Source: Oceaniglobus roseus
GTDB taxonomy: Bacteria > Pseudomonadota > Alphaproteobacteria > Rhodobacterales > Rhodobacteraceae
Assembly (NCBI RefSeq): GCF_002869745.1
Contig: NZ_PNOS01000039.1
Coordinates: forward strand, 1 to 46,648
Length of the DNA: 46,648 nt
Direction: 5' to 3'
The position numbers and the translations under genes were made by a program. The notes beneath the pieces were generated by a model. That model did no database searches. It was not told where the DNA came from and was given only the letters and a program-made list of their open reading frames with translations. Below are positions 20,291-30,540 of this stretch, one piece after another (the stretch's first letter is position 1; each line of letters starts with the position of its first letter).

Positions 20291-20315
20291 GCTGCACGAC
20301 AGCGGGAGTTCCGCA

Positions 20316-22862
20316 GTGCAGAAACATGTCGATTTCGCGGGGGCGACCCCGATCACCCCGACCGCCCCGATCTCCGTGACCGTGCACGGCGGCCGGGCGA
20401 AGTGTCTGCAACGCCTGGTCCGCATGGGTCTGCCCGTCCCCCCGACCGTCGCGCTGGATTTCGAGACCGTCCGCTCGATCGCCGCCGGAGAGATGCCCGA
20501 CCTCCAGCGCCTGCTGGCCGGGTTCGGCGAGGCGCCGCTGGTCTCGGTCCGACCCTCCGGCGAGGTGCCGGACTGGGGCGGGCCCGGCGCGATCCTGAAC
20601 ATCGGCATGAACGACGCCCGTCACGCGCGGCTGGCCAACCTGATCGGTCCCCCCGCCGCCGATGCGCTTTATGCGCGATTCATCCAATCCTATGCCGTCC
20701 ATGTCGCCCGTCTTGAGCCGGACATGTTCGAATTGGACAAGTCCGCCAACACCGAAACCATCCGCGCCATGCAGGATGCCTTCGAGGCGGAGACGGAGGA
20801 GCCGTTCCCGCAGGACCCCGTCCGCCAGCTGACCGACGTCCTGCGTTCCATGGCGCGGGCCTGGGAGGGCACCTCGGCACGGCTGCTCCGGCAGGCCAAG
20901 GGCGCGCCGGCGGATGCGGGCCTCGGCCTTGTCGTGCAGGCGATGGTGCTGGGCGTCGGCGATCCGCGGCGGGGGGAAAGCGGCTCGGGCGTGATCCAGT
21001 TCGTCAATTCCGACACCGGCCTTCCGCAGGTCACCGGCCGTTACCTGAGCCAGAGCCAGGGGCGCGAGGCGCTGGTGGCCGAGGCGGGCGCGCTGTACCT
21101 GACCCGGGACCCCCGCGGCGCCGCGCTGGAGGATCTCTGTCCGGGCATCTTCGCCCAGCTCATGTCCTGCGGCGATCTCTGCCGCCTTCGCCTGCGCGAG
21201 GAGATGCAGGTCGAGTTCACCATCGACGCCGGGCAGCTTTTCATCCTCGACGCCGTGCGGGTGCCCCGCCGCGCCCGCGCCGCGGTCCGGATCGCGGTGT
21301 CGCTGGCGCTCGACGGGATCATCCCCGAGGCGGAGGCGGTGCTGAGGGTCGAGCCGACGGCGCTGTCGGACCTGTTGCACCGCCAGGTCGATCCCGCCGA
21401 CCCGCGCGACAGCTTCGCCCGCGGCATCGCCGCCAGTCCCGGCGCGGCGACGGGGCGGCTGGTGTTCTCGGCCCAGGCGGCGCTCGACTGCGCGGTGCGG
21501 GAGGTGCCCTGCATCCTGGTGCGGCGCGAGACGAAACCCGACGACGTGCGCGGCATGCATGCCTCGGTCGGCGTGCTGACCGAAAAGGGCGGCGCGACCA
21601 GCCACGCCGCGGTGATCGCGCGCGGTTTCGGGCTGCCCTGCGTCGTCGGCGCCTCGGGCATCCGCATCGACCGGCGGGCGCGGACGCTGACGGGCGACCA
21701 CGGCCGGGTGTTCCGCGAGGGCGACATCGTGACCATCGACGGCACCTCGGGCATGGCGCTGGCGGGGGCGGCAAAGCTGCTGGAACCCGCGCTGGACGAC
21801 GCGTTCCAGAACCTGCTGGGCTGGGCGGACGAACATCGCGACATCGGCGTGCGCGCCAACGCCGACACCCCGGCCGAGGCGCAGGTGGCGCGCACCTTCA
21901 ACGCCGAGGGCATCGGACTCTGCCGGACCGAGCACATGTTCTTCGAGCAGGACCGCATGACGGCGATGCGCGAGATGATCTTCGCCGAGCGTCCCGAGGA
22001 CCGGGCGGCGGCACTGGAGACGCTGCTGCCGGTGCAGCGCGCCGATTTCACCGAGCTGTTCCGGATCATGGAGGGGCTTCCGGTCTGCATCCGCCTGCTG
22101 GACCCGCCGTTGCACGAGTTCCTGCCGACGACGCGGGAGGGGCTCCTGGACCTGGCCGAGGCGCTGGACCTGCCGCTGGCCAAGGTCACGGCGCGGGTCG
22201 ATTCGCTGAACGAGGTGAACCCGATGCTGGGAATGCGGGGCGTCCGGCTCGGGATCGTGGTGCCCGAGATCTACGAGATGCAGGCGCGCGCGATCTTCGA
22301 GGCGGCGGTGGCGGTCGGCGGATCGGTGGTGCCCGAGGTGATGATCCCGCTGGTCTCGGCCCGCCGCGAGGTCGAGCTGGTCGCCGGCCGGGTCGAGGCG
22401 GTGGCGGCGGCGGTCCGGGCCGAGAGCGGGCATCACTTCACCTTCCGCCTCGGCGTGATGGTCGAGACGCCGCGCGCGGCGCTGAGGGCCGGGGACATCG
22501 CGCAGCAGGCGGCGTTCCTGTCCTTCGGGACAAACGACCTGACGCAGATGACCTATGGCCTGTCGCGCGACGATGCGGGGCGGTTCATGGGGCCTTACGT
22601 GGCGCAGGGGGTGTTCCCCGAGGATCCTTTCCTGAAGCTCGACCGCGACGGGGTGGGCGAGTTGCTGACCATCGGCGCCGAACGCGGGCGGCAGGGCAAC
22701 CCGGAGGTCACGCTTTCGGTCTGCGGCGAACACGGCGGCGATCCCGCCAGCATCGCCTTCTGCCGCGCGGCCGGGTTCGACTATGTCTCCTGCTCACCGT
22801 TCCGGGTGCCCGTGGCGCGGCTGGCGGCGGCGCATCTCGCCATCCGGGGCGGGCGCGGCTGA
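20316..22862 (+). CDS. Pyruvate phosphate dikinase-like PEP-utilising enzyme
   Basis: An 848-residue relative of pyruvate phosphate dikinase, which interconverts pyruvate and PEP via a phosphohistidine. The swivelling His domain is intact (GGATSHAAVIARG, His430), as is the PEP/pyruvate barrel: IGLCRTEHMFF, CIRLLDPPLHEFLP, NPMLGMRG, SFGTNDLTQM and the proton-donor Cys in CGEHGGDP. The N-terminal ATP-grasp half is divergent: the usual GGKGA opening reads GGRAKC, the SMPGMMDT loop reads PDWGGPG, the nucleotide-binding Glu of GEYL is Arg (GRYL, about 241-244) and the LQTR segment reads LDAVRV. It may therefore use another phosphoryl donor or act without ATP. GTG start with GGGAG upstream. Pyruvate phosphate dikinase proper remains possible, so I withhold the symbol ppdK. 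Confidence 0.8.
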   Translation: MQKHVDFAGATPITPTAPISVTVHGGRAKCLQRLVRMGLPVPPTVALDFETVRSIAAGEMPDLQRLLAGFGEAPLVSVRPSGEVPDWGGPGAILNIGMNDARHARLANLIGPPAADALYARFIQSYAVHVARLEPDMFELDKSANTETIRAMQDAFEAETEEPFPQDPVRQLTDVLRSMARAWEGTSARLLRQAKGAPADAGLGLVVQAMVLGVGDPRRGESGSGVIQFVNSDTGLPQVTGRYLSQSQGREALVAEAGALYLTRDPRGAALEDLCPGIFAQLMSCGDLCRLRLREEMQVEFTIDAGQLFILDAVRVPRRARAAVRIAVSLALDGIIPEAEAVLRVEPTALSDLLHRQVDPADPRDSFARGIAASPGAATGRLVFSAQAALDCAVREVPCILVRRETKPDDVRGMHASVGVLTEKGGATSHAAVIARGFGLPCVVGASGIRIDRRARTLTGDHGRVFREGDIVTIDGTSGMALAGAAKLLEPALDDAFQNLLGWADEHRDIGVRANADTPAEAQVARTFNAEGIGLCRTEHMFFEQDRMTAMREMIFAERPEDRAAALETLLPVQRADFTELFRIMEGLPVCIRLLDPPLHEFLPTTREGLLDLAEALDLPLAKVTARVDSLNEVNPMLGMRGVRLGIVVPEIYEMQARAIFEAAVAVGGSVVPEVMIPLVSARREVELVAGRVEAVAAAVRAESGHHFTFRLGVMVETPRAALRAGDIAQQAAFLSFGTNDLTQMTYGLSRDDAGRFMGPYVAQGVFPEDPFLKLDRDGVGELLTIGAERGRQGNPEVTLSVCGEHGGDPASIAFCRAAGFDYVSCSPFRVPVARLAAAHLAIRGGRG

Positions 22863-22931
22863 AGGGGGCAGTGAACCATTAGGTAGGATGGGTGATATCA
22901 CCCATCCTACGGTGCGCGGCGCGGCTGAAGG
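22852..22931. repeat. 28-bp perfect palindrome between 14-bp direct repeats
   Basis: A perfect palindrome occupies 22883-22910; its left half is GTAGGATGGGTGAT, centred at 22896/22897. The 14-mer GGCGCGGCTGAAGG occurs at 22852-22865, spanning the stop of the dikinase-like gene, and again at 22918-22931. The layout resembles a small palindromic repeat inserted with duplication of its target, or a REP-type element. Confidence 0.8.
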
Positions 22932-22969
22932 TCACGGTGCGGATCGGCCGGAATCCGTCATGCCGTGAC
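22931..22969. repeat. Inverted repeat in the dikinase-SleB gap
   Basis: GTCACGG (22931-22937) pairs with CCGTGAC (22963-22969), with an inner GGAT/ATCC pairing. The 12-mer GGCCGGAATCCG recurs just after (about 22977-22990). With no T-run it is not a clear terminator. The remainder of the gap to 23115 shows no gene. Confidence 0.45.
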
Positions 22970-23115
22970 GCAAACAGGCCGGAATCCGCCGAAATGCCCT
23001 CCGGTGCGGCCCGCGGCTTTTCTTTCCCGACGGTCAGGTCTTAGCCACGGGCCGCTTGCACCGGCCTGTCGCCGCCCGATCGGCGACGTCGGCCATCTGA
23101 AAACCGGAGGGGTTC

Positions 23116-23928
23116 ATGTCCGCATCATGTCCGCGGTGGCCGACGGCCGCCGCCGTTCTGTCGCTGGCCGTCTCGGCCGTCGTTCCGCAGACCGTCGCCG
23201 CGCAGAACCCGAGGATGGACGCGCATCTGGTGGCGCTTCTTGGCGCGGGCAGCAGCGCCATCGACGAGACGCCCATGGTGCAGCCGGTCCTGTTCACGCC
23301 ACCCGAAAGCGTTCCGTCGTTCTCCAATGCGCCCGACGCGTCAGAGGTTCCCGAGGCCCCGGAAATGGCGGACGAGCTGGCCTCGCTCCTCGGGCCGGGC
23401 GCACGGGCGCTGGCGGCGGAGCGGAGCAACCGGATGCGCGATCCCTTCGCCGTCCCGCGCGAGAGCGACCGCCCCTCCGTGACGGCGATCCCCGGCTATT
23501 CCCGCAGCTTCCTTGCCGGTCTGCCTAAGGCCAGCGGCAACGCCGAGTGGGAGTGCCTGACCGAGGCGCTGTATTTCGAGGCCCGGGGCGAGAGCGTGAA
23601 GGGCGTCTTCGCCGTGGCCGAGGTGATCCTGAACCGCGTCGACAGCCCCGCCTTTCCGGGCAGCGTCTGCGGCGTGGTGCGGCAGGGCACGGGGCGCAAG
23701 TACCAGTGCCAGTTCACCTTCACCTGCGACGGCTCGCCCGAGGTGGTGCACGAGCCGAAGGCCTGGACGCGGGTCGGCAAGGTGGCGCGGCTGATGCTGG
23801 ACGGTGCGGCGCGGGTGCTGACGGACGGGGCGACCCATTACCACACGAAGGCGGTCAATCCCCGCTGGGCGCGGCGCTTCGACCTGACGGCGACGATCGG
23901 CGTCCACCGATTCTATCGTATGGGGTAG
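23116..23928 (+). CDS. Cell wall hydrolase, SleB/CwlJ type
   Basis: A 270-residue exported protein. An N-terminal signal peptide (about 1-30, ending VVPQTVAAQ) is followed by a low-complexity region (30-140) and a C-terminal Hydrolase_2 domain (about 145-268): WECLTEALYFEARGES, GVFAVAEVILNRVDSPAFPGSVCGVV, CQFTFTCDG and the closing ATHYHTKAVNPRWAR ... GVHRFYR. The Glu of EARGE is the expected catalytic residue of this lytic transglycosylase or amidase-like family, named for Bacillus spore cortex hydrolases. In a non-sporulating proteobacterium its role is probably peptidoglycan remodelling. The start has a strong CGGAGGGG four bases upstream. Confidence 0.9.
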   Translation: MSASCPRWPTAAAVLSLAVSAVVPQTVAAQNPRMDAHLVALLGAGSSAIDETPMVQPVLFTPPESVPSFSNAPDASEVPEAPEMADELASLLGPGARALAAERSNRMRDPFAVPRESDRPSVTAIPGYSRSFLAGLPKASGNAEWECLTEALYFEARGESVKGVFAVAEVILNRVDSPAFPGSVCGVVRQGTGRKYQCQFTFTCDGSPEVVHEPKAWTRVGKVARLMLDGAARVLTDGATHYHTKAVNPRWARRFDLTATIGVHRFYRMG

Positions 23929-24001
23929 GGCGGTCTTCCCTTTCCCTCGCGGGGGCGCAGCGGTAACGCTGGGCCGAGATACCCTTGAGCGGAGCGGTCC
24001 C

Positions 24002-24940
24002 ATGTCCCGCGATCTTCACCTGGCCTTCGGCCACCCCGAACTGCGCGCCACGGCGACCGAGCCCGCGGGGATGCCCGAGGGCATGTTCGACCGCATCTCC
24101 CTGCGCGACCACATCGTGACCGTGGACATCGGCGCCTTCCAGCAGGAACGCGGCGCGCCGCAGCGGATCTGCTTCAACCTGGTGGTCGAGGTGGCGCCCC
24201 ACGGGGCGGCGGCGGACGACGACGTGGACAAGATCCTGTCATACGACACCCTGACCGAGGCCATCGCCCACGAACTGGCCGCCGAGCGGATCAACCTGCT
24301 CGAGACCCTGGCCGAGCGCATCGCGCTCCGGGTGCTGGCCGCGCCGCTCGCGCTGCGCTGTTTCGTCCGGATCGAGAAGCTGGACCGCGGGCCGGGCGCC
24401 CTCGGGGTCGAGATCGTGCGGGCGCGGGGCGACAGGCAGCGGCTGGCGGCGGCCGGGGTGGAGGTGGAGGTGCCCCACCCGGTGGTCGTGTACCTCGACA
24501 ACGCCGCGCTGGCCTCTGACCGGCTGACGGGCTGGATCGACGAGCTGGAGGGGTCCGGCCAGCCCGCGATCCTCTGCGTCGGTGCGCCTTCCGTGGAGGT
24601 GCCGCGTTCGGCCTCGGCGGCGGCGCAGCGGCGGATCGACCTGCTGGCGATCGAGCAGAACGCCTGGGTGCTGGCGGGGCGTGACCGTCGCTGCGTCGTG
24701 GTCGGGACCCGGACCGAGCTCGACTGGGCGATGAAGCACGACGAGCTGACGGTCTGGGCGCCCTCGAAGCTGATCCTCGATTCGGCCCGCGGCCCCGCCG
24801 TGCTGCCCCGCAGCGGCCCGGCGCTCGCCCGCTGGTTCGCGACCGAGATGCAGGCGGCGCGGCTGATCTATGTCGGCACCGGCGGGGAGGGCGAGGGCGA
24901 GCATCTGCCCGCCGACACCCCGGCGCTGTTGCAGGCCTGA
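24002..24940 (+). CDS. folB: Dihydroneopterin aldolase with C-terminal extension
   Basis: Cleaves 7,8-dihydroneopterin to 6-hydroxymethyl-dihydropterin in folate synthesis. Residues about 28-150 form the FolB domain: DRISLRDHIVTVDIGAFQQERG, the SYDTLTEAIAHEL helix and NLLETLAERIA. Normal FolB is about 120 residues; this protein has 312. The extra 160 residues (from about 155, VVVYLDNAALASDRL) contain a second alpha/beta region with WVLAGRDRRCVVVGTRTELDW, which I do not recognise. I see no HPPK (FolK) motif, so it is not a FolB-FolK fusion. The folP start follows seven bases after the stop, giving a folB-folP-glmM operon. Confidence 0.87.
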   Translation: MSRDLHLAFGHPELRATATEPAGMPEGMFDRISLRDHIVTVDIGAFQQERGAPQRICFNLVVEVAPHGAAADDDVDKILSYDTLTEAIAHELAAERINLLETLAERIALRVLAAPLALRCFVRIEKLDRGPGALGVEIVRARGDRQRLAAAGVEVEVPHPVVVYLDNAALASDRLTGWIDELEGSGQPAILCVGAPSVEVPRSASAAAQRRIDLLAIEQNAWVLAGRDRRCVVVGTRTELDWAMKHDELTVWAPSKLILDSARGPAVLPRSGPALARWFATEMQAARLIYVGTGGEGEGEHLPADTPALLQA

Positions 24941-24947
24941 GCGCGCC

Positions 24948-25961
24948 GTGACCATCTACTGTCGTCCCATCGCGCAGGCCGGACCGCGGCCGGTCCCCGG
25001 TGCCCTCCCGCTCGCGGGCGGCTGGTGCTGGTTCGACCGGGTGGAGGTGCTGGAGCGCGGCCGTCCGCCTGCCTTCCTGTCCGCGTCCGAGCTGCCCGCG
25101 GAGGTGCAGGCGCGGCTCTGCGCCCCGCGCGCGCCGGTGCCGGGGCTCGGGGCCGGGGCGCCGCGACTCATGGGCATCCTGAACACAACGCCCGACAGTT
25201 TCTCGGACGGCGGGCTGTTCGACGCGCCCGAGCGGGCGCTGGCGCAGGCGCGGGCCATGGTGGCGGGCGGGGCCGACATCCTCGACATCGGCGGCGAGTC
25301 GACGCGGCCCGGGGCGGAGGAGGTGCCGGAGACCGACGAGATCGCCCGTACCGTGCCGGTGATCGAGGCGATCCGGGCGGAGTGGACCGGGGCAATCTCC
25401 ATCGACACGCGCAAGGCGACGGTGGCACGGGCGGCGCTGGCGGCGGGGGCGGGGCTGGTGAACGACGTCTCGGGCTTCGGCCACGATCCCGCGATGCCGG
25501 GACTCGTGGCCGAAAGCGGCGCGCCGGTCTGCCTGATGCACACGCCGGGGCCGCCCGAGACGATGCAGAGCCTCGCGACCTACGACGACCTCCTGCTCGA
25601 CGTCTACGACTGGCTGGCCGGGCGGGTGGCCATTGCCGAGGCGGCTGGCATCCCGCGCGATCGCATCCTCGTCGATCCCGGCATCGGCTTCGGCAAGACG
25701 GCGGAGCAGAACCTGACGCTTCTGGCGGGGCTGTCGCTGTTCCACGGGCTTGGCTGCCAGGTGCTGCTCGGCGCGTCGCGCAAGCGGTTCATCGGCACCT
25801 TCGGCGGGGCCGAGGCGCCGCGGGACAGGATGCCCGGATCGGTCGCCGTGGCGCTGCACGGCGTCGCGCAGGGGGTGCAGGTTCTGCGGGTGCATGATAT
25901 TGGCGAGACGCGACAGGCCCTCTCGCTGTGGATGGCCTCTGTGAAGGGAATACCGGGATGA
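24948..25961 (+). CDS. folP: Dihydropteroate synthase
   Basis: Condenses 6-hydroxymethyl-dihydropterin diphosphate with p-aminobenzoate, the sulfonamide target. The 337-residue protein has an N-terminal addition of about 70 residues before the TIM-barrel core, which opens with [15 protein letters not shown] and continues with [27 protein letters not shown] and [11 protein letters not shown]. All hallmark substrate-binding segments are present. The start is a GTG at 24948, chosen because the downstream residues match the alphaproteobacterial N-terminus; the ribosome-binding site is weak, so coupling to folB is likely. It overlaps glmM by four bases (ATGA). Confidence 0.95.
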   Translation: MTIYCRPIAQAGPRPVPGALPLAGGWCWFDRVEVLERGRPPAFLSASELPAEVQARLCAPRAPVPGLGAGAPRLMGILNTTPDSFSDGGLFDAPERALAQARAMVAGGADILDIGGESTRPGAEEVPETDEIARTVPVIEAIRAEWTGAISIDTRKATVARAALAAGAGLVNDVSGFGHDPAMPGLVAESGAPVCLMHTPGPPETMQSLATYDDLLLDVYDWLAGRVAIAEAAGIPRDRILVDPGIGFGKTAEQNLTLLAGLSLFHGLGCQVLLGASRKRFIGTFGGAEAPRDRMPGSVAVALHGVAQGVQVLRVHDIGETRQALSLWMASVKGIPG

Positions 25962-27301
25962 CACGGAAGCTTTTCGGCACCGACGGCGTGCGCGGCACGG
26001 CCAACACTTACCCCATGACCGCCGAACTGGCGTTGCAGCTCGGCGCGGCGGCGGGGCGGTATTTCCGCCGCGACGACCAGCGCGCGCACCGGGTGGTGAT
26101 CGGCAAGGACACGCGGCTGTCGGGCTACATGTTCGAGACGGCGATGACCGCCGGCTTCACCTCGACCGGGATGAACGTGTTCCTGCTGGGGCCGGTGCCG
26201 ACGCCGGCGGTGGGGATGATCACGACCTCGATGCGGGCCGACGTGGGGGTGATGATCTCGGCCAGCCACAACCCCGCGGCGGACAACGGGATCAAGTTCT
26301 TCGGCCCCGACGGCTTCAAGCTCTCGGACGAGGCGGAGGCCGAGATCGAGCGCATGGTGGCCGACGGGGTCGAACCCGCGCAGGCGCAGAACATCGGTCG
26401 TGCGAAGCGGATCGACGACGGCCGCTTCCGCTATGTCGAGCGGGTGAAGGCGACCTTCCCGGCGGGGATGCGGCTGGACGGGGTGCGCGTGGTGATCGAC
26501 TGCGCCCACGGCGCGGCCTACAAGACGGCGCCGGAAGTGCTGTGGGAGCTCGGGGCCGAGGTGATCCCGGTCGGCGTTTCGCCGAACGGGCACAACATCA
26601 ACGACGGCTGCGGGTCCACCAGCACGGCCGCCGCGGCGGCGATGGTGGTCGAGCGGCGGGCGGATGTCGGGATCTGCCTCGACGGGGACGCGGACCGGGT
26701 GATGATCCTTGACGAGACCGGGCAGGTGGCCGACGGCGACCAGATCATGGCGCTGTTCGCGAACCGCTGGGCCGAGCAGGGGCGGCTCGCGCACCGCACC
26801 CTCGTCGCCACGGTGATGAGCAACCTCGGGCTGGAGCGCCACCTCGCCGACCAGAAGATCGCCCTGAGCCGTACCGGCGTCGGCGACCGCTATGTCGTCG
26901 AGGCGATGCGCCAGCACGGCTACAACCTTGGCGGAGAGCAGTCGGGGCATATCGTGATGACCGACTATGCCACCACCGGCGACGGCCTGCTTGCGGGGCT
27001 CCAGTTCCTCGCCGCCATGGTGCAGACCGGCCAGCCCGCCTCGGCCCTGCGCAAGCGGTTCGAGCCGGTGCCGCAGCTGCTGAAGAACGTCCGCTATGCC
27101 GTGGGGCAGGCGCCGCTCGAGTCCGACAAGGTGAAGGCGGCGATCGCGCAGGCCGAGTCGGACCTCAAGGGCTGCGGGCGGCTCCTGATCCGCAAGTCGG
27201 GGACCGAGCCGCTGATCCGGGTCATGGCGGAGTGCGAGGACGAGGCGCAGCTGAAGACCGTCGTCGACGGCATCGTGGCCGAGATCCGCAGGGCGGTCTG
27301 A
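25958..27301 (+). CDS. glmM: Phosphoglucosamine mutase
   Basis: Interconverts glucosamine-6-phosphate and glucosamine-1-phosphate on the route to UDP-GlcNAc for peptidoglycan and lipopolysaccharide. The 447-residue product has all four domains: [19 protein letters not shown] at the N-terminus, active-site Ser in [14 protein letters not shown], the metal-binding DGDADR loop, the sugar-binding GGEQSGHI and the phosphate-binding [12 protein letters not shown] near the C-terminus. Start fixed by homology; an in-frame ATG 30 bases upstream lies inside folP. The folP-glmM pairing is common in bacteria. Confidence 0.97.
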   Translation: MTRKLFGTDGVRGTANTYPMTAELALQLGAAAGRYFRRDDQRAHRVVIGKDTRLSGYMFETAMTAGFTSTGMNVFLLGPVPTPAVGMITTSMRADVGVMISASHNPAADNGIKFFGPDGFKLSDEAEAEIERMVADGVEPAQAQNIGRAKRIDDGRFRYVERVKATFPAGMRLDGVRVVIDCAHGAAYKTAPEVLWELGAEVIPVGVSPNGHNINDGCGSTSTAAAAAMVVERRADVGICLDGDADRVMILDETGQVADGDQIMALFANRWAEQGRLAHRTLVATVMSNLGLERHLADQKIALSRTGVGDRYVVEAMRQHGYNLGGEQSGHIVMTDYATTGDGLLAGLQFLAAMVQTGQPASALRKRFEPVPQLLKNVRYAVGQAPLESDKVKAAIAQAESDLKGCGRLLIRKSGTEPLIRVMAECEDEAQLKTVVDGIVAEIRRAV

Positions 27302-27406
27302 GCGCCACCGCCGAACGTCGGCGTTGCCGGATCGCGACCCCGCGCTAGGCTCTGACGCGAACGTGAAGCGTGCGTGATGCAGGCGTGATGCGGGGAGCAT
27401 GCGGAG

Positions 27407-29038
27407 ATGACGAGGGTTCTGGTGCTCGGCGGCGGGTTCGGCGGGCTCTTTGCGGCGCGCGAGCTGCGGCGGCGCTTTGGCAGCGGTACCGAGATCGAGA
27501 TCATCAGCGAGGAGAACTATTTCGTCTTCCAGCCGCTGCTGCCCGAGGTCGCGGCCGGGTCGATCACCGCCACCCATGCCGTCTCGCCCCTGCGCTTCCT
27601 GCTGGAAGGGGTGAAGGTGCGGAAGGCGACGATCGCCGAGGTCGATACCGACCGGCGCGTCGTCACGGTGTTCCAGGGGGTGCAGCGGCGGCCGACCGAG
27701 GTGAGCTATGATCACCTCGTCGTCGCGCTTGGCCAGAAGACGGACCTGAGCCGCACGCCGGGGCTGACCGACCACGCGATGACGATGAAGACGCTGGACG
27801 ACGCGCGCAGGCTCCGCACCCACATGATCGAGAAGCTGGAACATGCCGACATCACCAACATGCCCGAGGTCAAGCGCGAGGCGCTGACCTTCGTCGTCGT
27901 CGGGGCGGGATTCTCGGGGATCGAGACGGCGGGCGAACTGTCGGAGATGATCGGCCGGTCGCTGAAGTACTATCCGAACATCAGGCCGTCGGAGGTGCGG
28001 ATGGTGATCGTCGAGTTCGCCGACCGGATCCTGCGCGAGATGCCGCAGAAGCTGGCGGACTACGCGCTGAAGCACCTGGAGAAGCGCGGGATCGAGGTGA
28101 TGCTGAACACCGGCGTCGCGCGGGCCACCGGCACCGCCATGGTCACGACCACCGGCGAGCGGATCGGCACCCGTACCATCGTCGCCACCATCGGCAACGC
28201 GCCCTCGGACGTGGTGAAGGCGATGCCGCTGCGCCTGAACCGCGGCAAGATCGAGGTCGAGCGGACGATGCGCGCCGTGGGGCACGAGAACGTCTGGGCC
28301 CTGGGCGACTGCGCGATGATCCCGATGAAGGAGGGAGCGGAGGGGCCCGCCGATTTCGCCCCGCCCACGGCGCAGTTCGCGGTGCGCGAGGCGCGGGCGC
28401 TGGCCGAGAACATCGCCGCGGTGCTGCGGGAAAAGGCGCCGAAGCCGTTCGAGTACGAATCGCAAGGCGCGCTCGCCTCGCTCGGGGCGCACCGGGGGGT
28501 GGCGCAGGTCTGGGGGGTGAACATCACCGGCTTTCCGGCCTGGCTTCTTTGGCGGGCCTATTACCTCGGCTTCGTGCCGGGGCTCTGGATCAAGAGCCGG
28601 GTGCTGACCAACTGGATCCTCGACGCGCTGTCGCCCCGCAGCATCGTGCAGGTGCACAACTTCCGCCCCTCCGCCGTGCGCTTCGTCCACTATCTCGCGG
28701 GCGACCGGGTGTTCGAGGCGGGAACGCGGGCCGACGGTGTCTATGCGGTGATCGAGGGGGCCCTGCAGCTGGTGATCGACGCGCCCGAGCATGGCGGGCC
28801 GACGACCCGGCGGATCGGCCCCGGAGAGCATGTGGGCGACAGGATGATCCTCGGCGACACCCGGCGCATCGGCACGGTGACGGCGCTGGAGGATACGAAG
28901 GTGCTGGTCATGGACCGCGAGGAGTTCCTGCGGGTGGCGAACGGCGTCTCGGCCTTTCGCAGCCATTTCCGCGAACACATCCGGTCGCTCTACGGCATCG
29001 ACTGGGATCCCCCGAACGGCGGTAATCCGCCCGCCTGA
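27407..29038 (+). CDS. Type II NADH dehydrogenase with C-terminal cyclic-nucleotide-binding domain
   Basis: A 543-residue flavoprotein. FAD-binding motif VLVLGGGFGGLFAARELRRR at residues 2-21, the second Rossmann motif FVVVGAGFSGIETAGEL near 165-180, and the FAD-contacting VWALGDCAMIP near 298. Residues about 380-410 are hydrophobic/amphipathic, as in the membrane-attachment region of NDH-2, which passes electrons from NADH to quinone without proton pumping. From about 420 to 530 the protein adds a CAP-type beta-roll (FEAGTRADGVYAVIEGALQL, then GPGEHVGDRMILGDTRRIGTVTALEDTKVLVMDREEF). Typical NDH-2 ends near residue 430. The added domain suggests allosteric control, but whether it still binds a nucleotide is not evident, as the usual Arg-Thr/Ser-Ala phosphate cassette reads DTRRIGTV. 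Confidence 0.85.
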   Translation: MTRVLVLGGGFGGLFAARELRRRFGSGTEIEIISEENYFVFQPLLPEVAAGSITATHAVSPLRFLLEGVKVRKATIAEVDTDRRVVTVFQGVQRRPTEVSYDHLVVALGQKTDLSRTPGLTDHAMTMKTLDDARRLRTHMIEKLEHADITNMPEVKREALTFVVVGAGFSGIETAGELSEMIGRSLKYYPNIRPSEVRMVIVEFADRILREMPQKLADYALKHLEKRGIEVMLNTGVARATGTAMVTTTGERIGTRTIVATIGNAPSDVVKAMPLRLNRGKIEVERTMRAVGHENVWALGDCAMIPMKEGAEGPADFAPPTAQFAVREARALAENIAAVLREKAPKPFEYESQGALASLGAHRGVAQVWGVNITGFPAWLLWRAYYLGFVPGLWIKSRVLTNWILDALSPRSIVQVHNFRPSAVRFVHYLAGDRVFEAGTRADGVYAVIEGALQLVIDAPEHGGPTTRRIGPGEHVGDRMILGDTRRIGTVTALEDTKVLVMDREEFLRVANGVSAFRSHFREHIRSLYGIDWDPPNGGNPPA

Positions 29039-29115
29039 GTCGCGCGTTCCCGTAATGCGGGAACAACCCGGCCCGCCGTCGATTGACGCTCCAACACCTC
29101 ACATGGAGAGCGACA

Positions 29116-29304
29116 ATGGACTTTTCCTTCATCGTTGGGCTTCTGGCCCTGATCACCCTTCTCGCCGTCTGCGTCCTGGGCATCCGCGGCAAGTACGACG
29201 TGGAGCGCCTGCGCAAGGATCCCCACGCACCGCGGTCGAACCTGGCCAAGGACGGCCCGCAAGGCGGTGTCGACCTGCTGCAGGAAGAGCGCAGGACGGC
29301 CTGA
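29116..29304 (+). CDS. Small single-pass membrane protein
   Basis: A 62-residue protein not recognised by name. One hydrophobic helix (about 4-23) is followed by a charged cytoplasmic-looking tail (GIRGKYDVERLRKDPHAP...). A GGAGAG Shine-Dalgarno sits six bases before ATG 29116, and a strong terminator follows the stop, both of which support a real gene. It lies 77 bp after the NDH-2 gene and may be part of the same transcript, though a hairpin GTTCCCG/CGGGAAC (about 29046-29064) stands between them. Confidence 0.7.
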   Translation: MDFSFIVGLLALITLLAVCVLGIRGKYDVERLRKDPHAPRSNLAKDGPQGGVDLLQEERRTA

Positions 29305-29330
29305 TCCGCCAGAAGTGCCAGAAACGGGAA

Positions 29331-29361
29331 AGGCACCGCCGCGGCGGTGCCTGTCATTTTT
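29331..29361 (+). terminator. Intrinsic terminator after the small membrane protein gene
   Basis: A perfect 22-bp palindrome (29331-29352, half-site AGGCACCGCCG) is followed by TGTCATTTTT. It is symmetric and lies between convergent genes, so it may also stop ilvC transcripts arriving from the right. Confidence 0.8.
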
Positions 29362-29376
29362 CGCAAGCGATTGCGA

Positions 29377-30507
<1,131 letters not shown>

Positions 30508-30540
30508 TCATGCGCGGATCGTCATTGATCCGGAGAATTC

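Noticed and set aside
24002-24940. Possibility that the long folB gene is a FolB-FolK bifunctional enzyme.
   Set aside because: The C-terminal half lacks the HPPK signature segments, so the fusion partner is left unassigned.
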